This document shows, one piece after another, positions 10,555-20,343 of a stretch of 64,000 nt of DNA (position 1 is the first letter of the stretch; each line of letters begins with the position of its first letter). The stretch covers positions 186,001 to 250,000 of the forward strand of contig JADNRY010000048.1 of the NCBI GenBank assembly GCA_015501585.1, in the 5' to 3' direction. The translations under genes and the position numbers were made by a program. The notes beneath the pieces were generated by a model. That model searched no databases and was not told where the DNA came from. It saw nothing but the letters and a program-made list of their open reading frames with translations. Source of the DNA: Rhodocollybia butyracea (Eukaryota > Basidiomycota > Agaricomycetes > Agaricales > Omphalotaceae).

Positions 10555-11234
10555 ATGCAGGCATCACATTCCAAGGCGGAAGTCGTGTTTTCCAGCGACG
10601 TGCGGAACATGGATGACTGGTCTAGAAGGACTAAAATTCCGCTTACGACAGCCGAGGCACTGGGGGCTACTTATGCTCGAGCTCATCGCTGGCTCCAGAG
10701 TCTACGCATGCAACTTGTACAGAGCCACGGATGGCGGGACTCTCCGTCAGATCCCAGGATGCTCTTCACTCTGGAAACTTCTTCTCTATGGCGTTCTAGT
10801 GCTGGCCTGCCCGCCGGCCCTCCGCTCAAACTTTGTATTCCAAAAAATGCCTCGTCATTCTTCAGCCCGGAAAGGTACGCAGCTCATTCTTTCCATACCA
10901 CTCTAGTCCTAAAACTCCTCCTAGACGCGTTCAATGGCAGATGGTTTTCCATTCCGATATCTTCGAATCTGTTCGCAAAATATGTCCTCCCATAAACGAT
11001 ATCCTTAGCCTTATCCAATGTCTTCTAACCGGTCTTGTCACCCTTGTGTTTGACGAACATATGCCGCAAGGTGTATACCGTACCACCCGTGGTTTGCCTC
11101 CCGTCGCTTGGGTCAATGCCAATGAAGCCAAGTTGAACGAGATTTTCACAACCGCGCACTTCAAAGCCCTGCGGAGAGCCTGCGCTGACACCGAGAGCGC
11201 GTACAAGCTCGAGGTTTTGCCTCATCGTCCTTGA
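10555..11234 (+). CDS. Unrecognised two-exon protein, about 209 residues
   Basis: Exons 10555-10874 and 10925-11234 join in phase across a 50-nt GT-AG intron and give one open protein. It starts MQASHSKAEVVFSSDVRNMD, continues with SRRTKIPLTTAEALGATYAR and AHRWLQSLRMQLVQSHGW, and ends with EIFTTAHFKALRRACADTES and YKLEVLPHRP. The second exon contains VQWQMVFHSDIFESVRKICP and the hydrophobic ILSLIQCLLTGLVTLVFDEH. I see no signal peptide and no known catalytic motif. A competing frame in exon 1 (from 10613) does not connect to exon 2. I do not recognise the family. The clean splice and the length support a real gene. Confidence 0.6.
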
Positions 11235-11675
11235 AAAAGAAAGAATCAGGTCGAACCCGGTCATCGCCTTGCATGCTTTCATCAAACAAACTTTCTCTGA
11301 CTGCTCATGTTTTCGTATGTTATTCGCCACGGGATTTTTGTCTCTTCCCACCCTAATTCCTTGCTGTCCTCCGCTTTCAGACCATTGCATCGTCTACTTA
11401 CTTTTAGGCCCATTATATTAACTCATCTTACGCACGCATCTTTCTCCCTGCACATAACTTATTTTATCTACCCGCCACAGCGTATCGCATTATAATTCCT
11501 TAGGCCCTTTGTTTTGCACATGTATTGATACTTTGACTTGTTTTACCGTTGTTTTTTATCGTAGAGTACGTTACCGTACCAAGTAGTAGTAGTTACAGTT
11601 GTTAGTAAAAGTAATTGTACATACAAAAACTAGCGCTCCAATGCTCCAGTTGGGCGTCTAAATAAATTTGCATCC
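11235..11675. other. Intergenic stretch before first MAP1 copy
   Basis: Pyrimidine-rich, AT-rich DNA that probably contains the 3' flank of the preceding gene and the promoter of the first methionine aminopeptidase gene. The last 40 nt share blocks (gcgctc and ggcgtctaaa) with the DNA just upstream of the second copy, so the duplicated unit began a little before the start codon. Confidence 0.45.
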
Positions 11676-13610
11676 ATGTCTTCAGCTGTCCTCTGCCAAA
11701 GCTCTTCCTGTATCAACGGAAATCCTCCGTCTCGTATGGAATGTCCTACGTGCAACAAGTATACTTTTGAAATATCATTGTTATTTAACTGTAATGTAAT
11801 CATGAGCTATCAGAGTAGGAATTCGAGGTTCGTTTTTCTGTGGTCAGGAATGCTTCAAAGCAGGATGTGAGTCTGGCTTTACATTTCTCAGTACACTTTT
11901 AGCTTATTCTAAATGCAGGGGTAAGCCAACTTTGACGCCATCTACTTGTCATTAATTATCGCTAAAGAAAACACACAAATTGGTTCACGATTTCGTGAAA
12001 AACCCTACTTCTTTGGTAAATGTCGGCAAGAGCGGTGAGTATCGTTTGAAGATGATTATGAAGATCATGAATCTCAGATTGCAAAATATCTCTTTGCTAT
12101 AGTGGATTCCTATAATCCCTTTCCAGACTACAAGTATTTACCCTACCAGCTTCCGAAGTATCGTTCAAAATGCTGACACTTATCAAAGTTTCACTGGCAC
12201 AGTACGGCCGGTGTACCCTCTGTCGCCCAAACGCTCTATCCCAGAGCACATTCCTCGGCCTGAATATGCTATAACTGGTACAGTTACGTTAACGTTTTCT
12301 TTCCTGCTCAACCTCAACCTTCTTCCACTTTGCAGGCGAACCAGTGTCGGAATTGAATGAAGGTGGTGCTGCACCACGAATCCTCAATGTCACGGAAATA
12401 GAAAAGATGCGCATGGCGTGTCGGGTACGGGTTCCCATTTTGTTCTCGTCTTTTCCTGCTTATGCGGACCGGGCTACAGCTTTCTCGGGAGGTTCTTGAC
12501 ACCGCTGCTGCACATGTTCGCCCTGGAATAACTACTGACGAGCTAGACGAAGTCGTCCACAACGCAACAATAGAACGAAACGCCTATCCATCTCCTTTAA
12601 ACTATCGAGGGTTTCCCAAATCGGTGTGCACGTTAGTTCTCTTGTCGGTCTATCGATACCGCTGAAATCAACATATATCCGATTTAGCTCTGTAAACGAG
12701 GTGATCTGTCATGGAATTCCCGACCAGCGTATATTACAAGAGGGAGATATCGTTAACATCGGTATGTTGCCCCAGCAGTTTGGCGGTGGTTTTGCTCCAC
12801 TAACGCTGTTGCGATGTCAGATGTAAGCTTGTTCTATGATGGTAAGATAATATTTTCTTTTGTCCTTCGGGAGCCCAGGAATGTCCAATTTCTGAGCATT
12901 TTATCTCAGGATATCATGGAGATGTCAATGGGAGCTATCCCGTTGGAAAGATCGATGAAGAGTCGGAGAAACTGATCCGGACCACTCGTGAAAGCTTGGA
13001 TGCAGCTATAAAAATATGCAGACCAGGAGCTCTGTTACGAGACATTGGAAAGACCATGTGAGTTCCTCGCCCACACCTTTCAACAACCTCCGGGTGATGA
13101 TTATCTCCTCCGGTTTGTTCTCGTGCTATTAGTGAACCCGTCGCGCGCGCGAACGGATGTGCCGTGGTAAGAACGTATACTGGTCATGGTATCCATGAGC
13201 TGTTCCATTGCGCTCCAACAAACGTTCCACACTACGCAAAGAACAAGGCTATTGGCACCATGAAGACAGGGATGGTACGCCTTTTTGGTCCCCCGATGAT
13301 CTTCTCTAAAATATTCCTTCAAAGGTTTTTACTATTGAACCAGTAAGCAAATACCCCGATATGTCCTATCCTTTTCAGAACACTCTTTTCCATAGATGCT
13401 AAACCTCGGAACAAACTGGTCATTAGTTCATTGGCCCGATGATTGGACGGCCACTACCGTCGACGGCAAGCGTAGCGCCCAGTTTGAAGAAACCTTATTG
13501 TAAGTATCTATGACCCCGAGAGAAAAAAAATCTCACTGATTGTCCTGGATAGAATTACCGATACGGGAGTTGAGGTCCTCACAGGCAAAGTACCCGAACG
13601 GGAGATGTAG
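11676..13610 (+). CDS. MAP1: Methionine aminopeptidase type 1, tandem copy A
   Basis: Cytosolic type I methionine aminopeptidase, which removes the initiator Met from nascent chains at the ribosome. The N-terminal zinc-finger region has [18 protein letters not shown] and [13 protein letters not shown], followed by W and KTHKLVHDF. The linker [20 protein letters not shown] leads into the catalytic pita-bread fold: [46 protein letters not shown] (both metal aspartates), GHGIHELFH (histidine), FTIEP and [13 protein letters not shown] (glutamates). All five metal ligands are present. Compared with copy B it has one extra residue ([11 protein letters not shown]), and it ends GKVPEREM. About ten introns are needed, including two that flank a 2-nt exon at 11919-11920. 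The tandem neighbour at 15224 is a close paralogue. Confidence 0.93.
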
Positions 13611-15223
13611 GGAGTGCGGCATGGATGCACAGATGTTTATTTGGGAATATCTTGAAGTTCGGAGAAAGTGCTCGGAATTTGCCTCTGAACCTGGGGCTGC
13701 GAAACATGACTCAGATGTTAGTGGAAACCGAAAACATGTTGAGCATGGAGGGGAGTGTTGACGAATTTCCATATCAAGTGGTTTATTGCCCCTTATGGTA
13801 CCTAATCGAAGTAGCCAAATACGTTGTCCCACGCTACTCAACGCATTGGAAATTCCGGAAAATTCCTCGCGATCAGCTCAGATAAGATAGATGATTATTA
13901 TCATCTACACTCTTTCTACACTCTTTCTTAATTACATGGCGAGAAGCTGACTTACTCCTGAGGAAGGTTAGTCCAGGGCTGATCATCACTGGCAGCCTTT
14001 GTTCTCGGAAAAGCCCATGATATGGGAGGGTCAAACAAGCACCTACTTGGACAGCTTTGGCGAAGAGTTCAGCTTAGCGTGCTAAAACAACGGAAATGAA
14101 ACTTGTTTGTGTTTGCAAAGTTAGGCGAAGAGACGGTTTAGGCTCCAAAGAAGCATAGTGCTCATGGCTCAGCTCCAGGTGTGTTCCTCATTTTTTGTTT
14201 TTGTTTTTGGTCTGTCGAGGGAGCAGCTGCTTACAGTGCTACTAGCTCGAATCCTGTTGCCACTGTAAAACGGCGAATTGGACCCACCACGGAAATACTT
14301 CTTACCCCAAACTTTTATTTATTTATTTTAATCCTATTGCCCTTTGTCCCTAGGAATATTGTAGGCAGTACTTTACAACGTGTGTTTAATCTATATAATG
14401 GATGGCTTTGTCCGAATCGAGTGGTATGACTTCGCATATGCATGAGCCCGCCAGAGCGAGACTCGACGCGTGGAGACGCGGTGTTATGTGCTGCCAGGCT
14501 GTAGCGCTTACCCCAAACTGGTTACTGTCTTTCGCATCTTTCTCCGCATGTAAATTATCGGTCTGCCACAATGTAGCACATAATAATTAGTTACAACCTC
14601 TGTCGTGGTTTTGCACAGGTATCGATATTTGGCCTGTTCTAGCATAGAGCACGCTATGTTCTTGCTTGTAGTAAGCAGTAGATGGGGCAACACTGGGCCA
14701 ACACAGTTACTTGTGCAGTTATGTTTCTTCTCAGCTATCGACGGGTCATGCACATGGGTTGTAGTAGTCAGCTATTCTTTTACATCGTTGTCTTTTTTCT
14801 CTCTTTTCTGTGTTCTTTTCAGCTGGAATAGCTTTGGACGTTGGTCCCTTGCAGAAGCGTCACCGATGATCGATGACTTCCTGTACGACGTAAGATTCTA
14901 GTAGTAGTGGTACACTAGACAGAAGCATAGACCTCACCAGACCTATTTTCTCGCATGAACAACTGTTCATCGCTCTATCGCGTGTTCGTCATCGTAATCA
15001 CACACGACTACGACTCTTCCCAGACCAGTCACAGATATATACCTAATGTATCATACAACAAAATTTTGTTCCAGCAAACTTTCGGGGACGTTTCCGTTGG
15101 TTTTCAACTTTTCACCAAAACCTAAGGCAAATGATTTGTGCACATGACCCTTTTGCCGCCAAAGCGAAGCGACATGTATTTATAATGAAAGAAAAGGCGC
15201 TCGAGCTCGGCGTCTAAAATCTC
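13611..15223. other. Spacer between the two MAP1 copies
   Basis: About 1.6 kb with no supported gene. A frame from 13621 (MDAQMFIWEYLEVRRKCSEF) starts directly after the stop of copy A but has no recognised motif and no continuation. T-rich tracts occur near 14200 and 14800. The last 40 nt resemble the promoter of copy A, which suggests where the duplication boundary lies. Confidence 0.45.
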
Positions 15224-17070
15224 ATGTCTTCAGCTGTTCTCTGCCAAAGTTCTTCATGTATCAATGGAAATCCCCCGTCTCGCATGGAATGTCCTACTTG
15301 CAACAAGTATGCTTTTTTAAAAACCTCTCAATTGCCGCTCATCATGAGTTATCAGACTAGGAATTCAGGGTTCGTTTTTCTGTGGTCAGGAATGCTTTAA
15401 AGCAGGATGTAAGTCTTGATCCACATTTCTCAGTGTACTTGGCTAATCTTGGATGCAGGGGTAAATTCAATCTGGCAACATCTACTTATCATTAATTATC
15501 ATTGAAGAAAACACATAAAATGCTTCACGAATTCGCGAAAAAGGGCATAGATTGTGAGCACATATATATCCATATGAACCTCAGAGATGAACGTCTCTTG
15601 TAGCGGGTTCCTACAATCCCTTTCCGAACTATGGGTATACCACCTTCCAGTCGATCGCTCAATGCTTACACTTATTTAAGTTTTACTGGTACGTTGCGGC
15701 CATTGTATCCTCTGTCGGCCAAACGAGCTGTCCCGGAGCACATTCCTCGGCCTGATTATGCTACGGACGGTACAGTCAATGTTTCTATCCAACGCATCAA
15801 CCTTATGCCTTTCTACAGGCAAGCCCTTGTCGGAATCGAAAGAAGGTGGTGCTCCACCACGGATCCTTAATGCCAAGGAAATAGAAAAGATGCGTACGGC
15901 TTGCCGGGTACGGTTCTTAAATCTTTCTCATTTTTTCCTACTTATGCGGGATACAGCTTTCTCGAGAGGTTCTCGATATTGCTGCTGCCTATGTTCGCCC
16001 TGGAATAAGTACTGACGAGCTGGACGAAGTCGTCCACAACGCAACAATAGAACGAAACGCCTATCCATCTCCTTTAAACTATCGAGGGTTTCCCAAGTCG
16101 GTGTGCACGTTAGTTCTCTTGTCACTCTGTGGGTACCGCTGGAATCAAAATATATTCGATTTAGCTCTGTAAACGAGGTGATCTGTCATGGAATTCCCGA
16201 CCAGCGTAAATTGCAAGAGGGAGACATAGTCAACATCGGTATGTTGCTCGGACAGTTTGGTGGTGTTTTTACTCCACTAACGCTGTTGCGATGTCAGATG
16301 TAAGCTTATTCTACGATGGTAAGATAATATTTTTTGTCCTACGGGTGTCCAATTTCTGAGCATTTTATTCCAGGATATCATGGGGATGTCAATGGGACCT
16401 ATCCTGTTGGAAAGATCGATGAAGATTCAGAGAAGCTGATCCGGACCACTCGTGAAAGCTTGGATGCAGCTATCCAAGTGTGCAGACCTGGGGCTCTCTT
16501 CCGGGACATTGGAAAGACTATGTAAGTTCTTCGCACGCACCTTTCAACAGCCACGAAATAATGATCATTCCTCTGACCTGTTCTCGTGCTGCTAGTGAAC
16601 CTGTCGCGCGCGCGAACGGATGTGCCGTGGTAAGAACGTATACTGGGCATGGTATCCATGAGTTGTTTCATTGCGCTCCGAACATTCCGCATTACGCAAA
16701 GAACAAGGCTATTGGAACTATGAAGACTGGGATGGTACGTGTTTTTGGCTCCTCGATAAGCTTTTTTAAAATATTCCTTCGAAGGTGTTCACTATTGAAC
16801 CGGTAAGTTTATACCCCGATTTGTCCATTTGTTTTTACTGACCTCCGTCTTTTTCTAGATGCTGAACCTCGGAACAAATTGGTCAGAAGTTCACTGGCCC
16901 GATAATTGGACGGCCACTACTGTCGATGGCAAGCGTAGCGCCCAGTTCGAAGAGACGTTATTGTAAGTTATATCCGGGATCCCAAGAGTAAATGTTTTTC
17001 ATTGATTGTTCTGGATAGAATCACCGATACCGGAGTTGAAATCCTCACAAGCAAGGCAATCTCCAGTTAA
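15224..17070 (+). CDS. MAP1: Methionine aminopeptidase type 1, tandem copy B
   Basis: Second type I methionine aminopeptidase gene in the same orientation, with the same exon plan as copy A. The N-terminal zinc-finger segment ([45 protein letters not shown]) is followed by [20 protein letters not shown] and a catalytic domain with [42 protein letters not shown] and [13 protein letters not shown]. All metal ligands are intact, and the histidine-region segment ([14 protein letters not shown]) is the canonical length. It ends [10 protein letters not shown] 2-nt exon is present at 15459-15460, as in copy A. Both copies look functional. Copy B is slightly nearer the family consensus, and copy A may be under less constraint. 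Confidence 0.93.
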
Positions 17071-17432
17071 TCGTTTTGCGTTGATTGTGCAAGTGGACGT
17101 TCGCATATTCAGGGACGGATAGGATCTTGTCGTACTCGAGGCAAAGGCACGCTGGGACCTAGTAATGTACACTACTAAAATCCATGCGGTGTGAGATAAA
17201 ATGTCTTCGATTCTGATATGACATCACTCGAAACATGTTTAATGATTTTCGGATTATTTTGCATCTTCACCACCAACAATAGTATTGTACTTACCACACC
17301 CACGTCGCCCAGATGAGAACCCTTGTATCTCAAGCGAGTCATTGAACTTGAAATGATGCAAGAGTCCAGATAAGTTTACTGAGCAAAAGACTACTACATA
17401 TGTAGGTGAATACACCAAGTTACAAGATTGAT
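17071..17432. other. Convergent 3' flanks
   Basis: Short AT-rich region between the convergent ends of MAP1 copy B and the acyltransferase gene. I see only flanking DNA with terminator-like AT content and no open frame. Confidence 0.5.
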
Positions 17433-20183
17433 CTACTGCGTGGAATGCCCATTTTTGATTTGCCGAATCTCGTTGTTGAGATCTGCGGTGGCTTCTGAGA
17501 AATGTTCGGAAGGGTCTACAGCAGCCAGCCTATGAACCGAAATGCCATCGTCAAGACTTTGCCTTCGGTTTCTTCGTATGTGTAGGCTTTCTGCATCATC
17601 AGGAGGTGACGCGTCCACACCACTGCTCTGTGCCAATGATGACATACGAAGACGCTGCAAGTTTGCGTATGAGTTATTCCGGCTACGAGTGTGAGTGTCA
17701 CCAGGAACTAGGCCAATGACATGGTCGTAGTCGCCTGTATCTTCCTCATCGGAATCATCGGGTGTTTCCGTATGACCCAACTCTTCAGCAGATCCGGCCC
17801 AGGCGCTGGTTCCCCGAGTTGCGCTCCTACTCCAACCAAACAGTCGTTCATCGATCCAGGTCATTGGATGAATCAGACCCAGACCTTGGGCATCGACAGC
17901 TCCAGTATTACTCTTTCTGCGCCACAAACCAGGGGTGCCAGTTGAAGGAGGGGCGCTCGCAGAAGGTAGCATTCTCCACTGAACAAAAGTTACGCAGATG
18001 AAAAACTTAGGTAGGTAGGTTACAGACCTTGTTGAAATCTTCGTAAAGTTTTGGACCGAAATCGTTGATAACGCCAGCTACTTCGTTTGAAAGCTGTTCT
18101 CTCATGGATCTAAGCTGGTCCAGTGATCGCTGTTGTCCAGGTACCAAGGTTACTACCAAAGGTCGAAGAGATCTGCGTCGGGTAGAATAAGCGATATCTT
18201 CACAGCAGAGAGTAGGTCCCATACTTAAGGACATCCATCCCTGCTTCACCGAACTTCAACGCAGCAATATTCATGAACGGTAACGCCATGAAGACAACAA
18301 GAGGGGTCAGAATTTTCCACTTTAGTGGAGCATTGGCACGGATTGCAATTGAGGTCGCCAAAATAGCGTAGAGGAGATAGACGACAGGTGCGACACCCAG
18401 AGATATAAGCACCTTCCAGGTTGCGAGAACATCGCGTCCCTTGAGCTTTACGGTGGAAGCAGCAAGGGCCTCTGCGTATTATGTCAGTCAAAGGTTTTAT
18501 GATCAGAAGTATTTGGTTGTTTACGCTTTGCTTTTTTCCTAGATATTATGGAAGCCAGGATAAACATCGGACCATTCAATATCACACCAGGTAATGCGAA
18601 GACTGTCCAGACAATGAGCAAGCCAATTCGATATGTCAGCAATCCTAAAGTTTTCCAAGTGGCCTTCTGAGCACGAGGGATCTGTAGCTACGGTGAGAAA
18701 GAGTGAAGACCAACGTTTAGAAATGAGCGTACTTGATGATCACGCAAGCCCAGATCGCGCAGTAAACGGTTGTACTTAAGTACAGCTTGGCGTAACTTTT
18801 GTATTCGCGGTTCATCCTTGAAGTGAGTATAACCCTCCAATAATCGCCTGTTTAGTTCGACAACTTGACTCAGCGTTAGGTGTTGCGCTGGTGTTTTGTA
18901 CAAGCGTCGTACAGCTTGTATAAGCTACACAGTTATATATGCATAACACATGATGACACTGATGAAACCAAGAACTTACCATAAGAGTATCATAATCTGG
19001 AGCTCGCACGGTCACCGTTTTTAGTCCATCGTATATGAGGTCAAGGAACTTGGAGACAGCCTCTCGTTTCTGGGCACCGCCAGTCTTGTACATGTCCACA
19101 AATTCAGTAGGTACGTCCAAAGCTGACCCAAATTCGATGACTGCACGGGATCGGAATTTGTGAGGATGGAAGTAAGAACTACGAAGGTTAACCTTCAGTA
19201 ATCCGGGTCACCAACTTGGGCACTGAGGTAGGAAACGCACAATCCGACAGGAACAATTTTAACTTGACATTGTGGGTCGTTAGCCATTGCACCAAGAGCC
19301 ATTATCGACACTCCGGCTTTTAACGGCAATAGGTCTGTACGATCATGGCTACCACCTATGCAGACTAGTTAATAGAGCTTTCCAGAGAACGAAGATCATA
19401 CGCACCTTCTGGGAATATTCCAATGCTACCACCGTGTTTGAGCGACTCATACACATACCGATACATCTGTTGTTGATCGACATAGGGTAGCGTCTTGAAC
19501 TCAAGCCCGACCTCTCCATCTCTACGTAACTCTGCAATCTTTTCCTTTACTTTTGTAGTCCGCTTTCCGTTGTCTCCTCCAAATTCTTTCTTAATCCTAA
19601 GTTCGGTATCCGAAATGACCTCTGCAACCTCGGCAATTGCATGGTTCACGGTTTTGGGTAACAGAATCTGCATTCGGGGCGAAAACTCGCTCTTGAACCG
19701 TGTCCCTTCACCAATTACGACGCATGGGTCTTCTTCTGAAAGGTACACCCTCCCTGTGCCCGGTTTTGCGCCATCTGCAGCGCGCGCAACAGGGACTACA
19801 ACATTCCAATGAGTGGATAGTTTGCACTAACTCAAAAAATACGTACTGCTCTTCATAAGGCGAATAAAGAAGCCAACAAAGCGCCGTTCCATACTTGCCG
19901 CCGCAGAAAGAAACTGAACATGCCGATGAGTTTCCTTGTGGACTTGCAGAGCCAAAAGTAATGGGTCAAGAAACTAGAGAGATTCATTCAGAGTTAGCGA
20001 ACTTTGACGGAATCTGCATACTTGGTTGTTGTGAGGCGCAGCTACAAAGATAACGGGTCCATCGCGAGGAATATTGAAGGCGCCCCTAGGACGTATTTCA
20101 CGAAAGAATATGTTGACAATGAGTTTCCAGAAAATGATAGAGATCTCGTAGGCCAAGTCTCCTCTGGTGGGCGGAGCAGCCAT
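17433..20183 (-). CDS. GPT2: Glycerol-3-phosphate / dihydroxyacetone-phosphate acyltransferase
   Basis: ER membrane acyltransferase of the Gpt2/Sct1 family, which makes lysophosphatidic acid in the first step of glycerolipid synthesis. The start at 20183 gives [20 protein letters not shown], then the acyltransferase block with [20 protein letters not shown] and the catalytic H and D of motif I. A later exon carries [18 protein letters not shown] and [14 protein letters not shown]. Motif III is GIFPEG joined to [14 protein letters not shown], then [14 protein letters not shown]. The C-terminal half has two hydrophobic pairs: [20 protein letters not shown] with [13 protein letters not shown], and [20 protein letters not shown] with [20 protein letters not shown]. 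The tail is hydrophilic and Ser/Asp-rich, with [11 protein letters not shown]. About nine introns. Length and order match fungal GPATs. Confidence 0.92.
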
Positions 20184-20271
20184 GCTGGCAACGTGAGGAG
20201 TTAATTAAGACGATGATAACTATGACTCTGAGTCTGAAGTGACGTCGAGTTATATATATATTATAACCTGT

Positions 20272-20283
20272 GGTTAGGGTTTC
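20272..20283 (-). promoter_or_regulatory. Telobox (AAACCCTAACC) upstream of GPT2 start
   Basis: On the minus strand AAACCCTAACC lies about 90 nt before the acyltransferase start. Between it and the start are an alternating AT run (tatatatatattata, about 20251-20265) and a GTGACGTCG near 20239. The whole promoter must fit in about 160 bp, because the XMAP215 gene on the same strand ends at 20344. Confidence 0.45.
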
Positions 20284-20343
20284 TTTCAATTATTTAAAAA
20301 AATATTTTTTGATACAAAAAGATATAGATAACATCAAATACAG

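Noticed and set aside
13621..13885. Frames directly after MAP1 copy A as an extra exon or a separate gene
   Set aside because: The MAP1 reading frame ends in a proper stop at 13610, and the following frames have no recognised motif or continuation.
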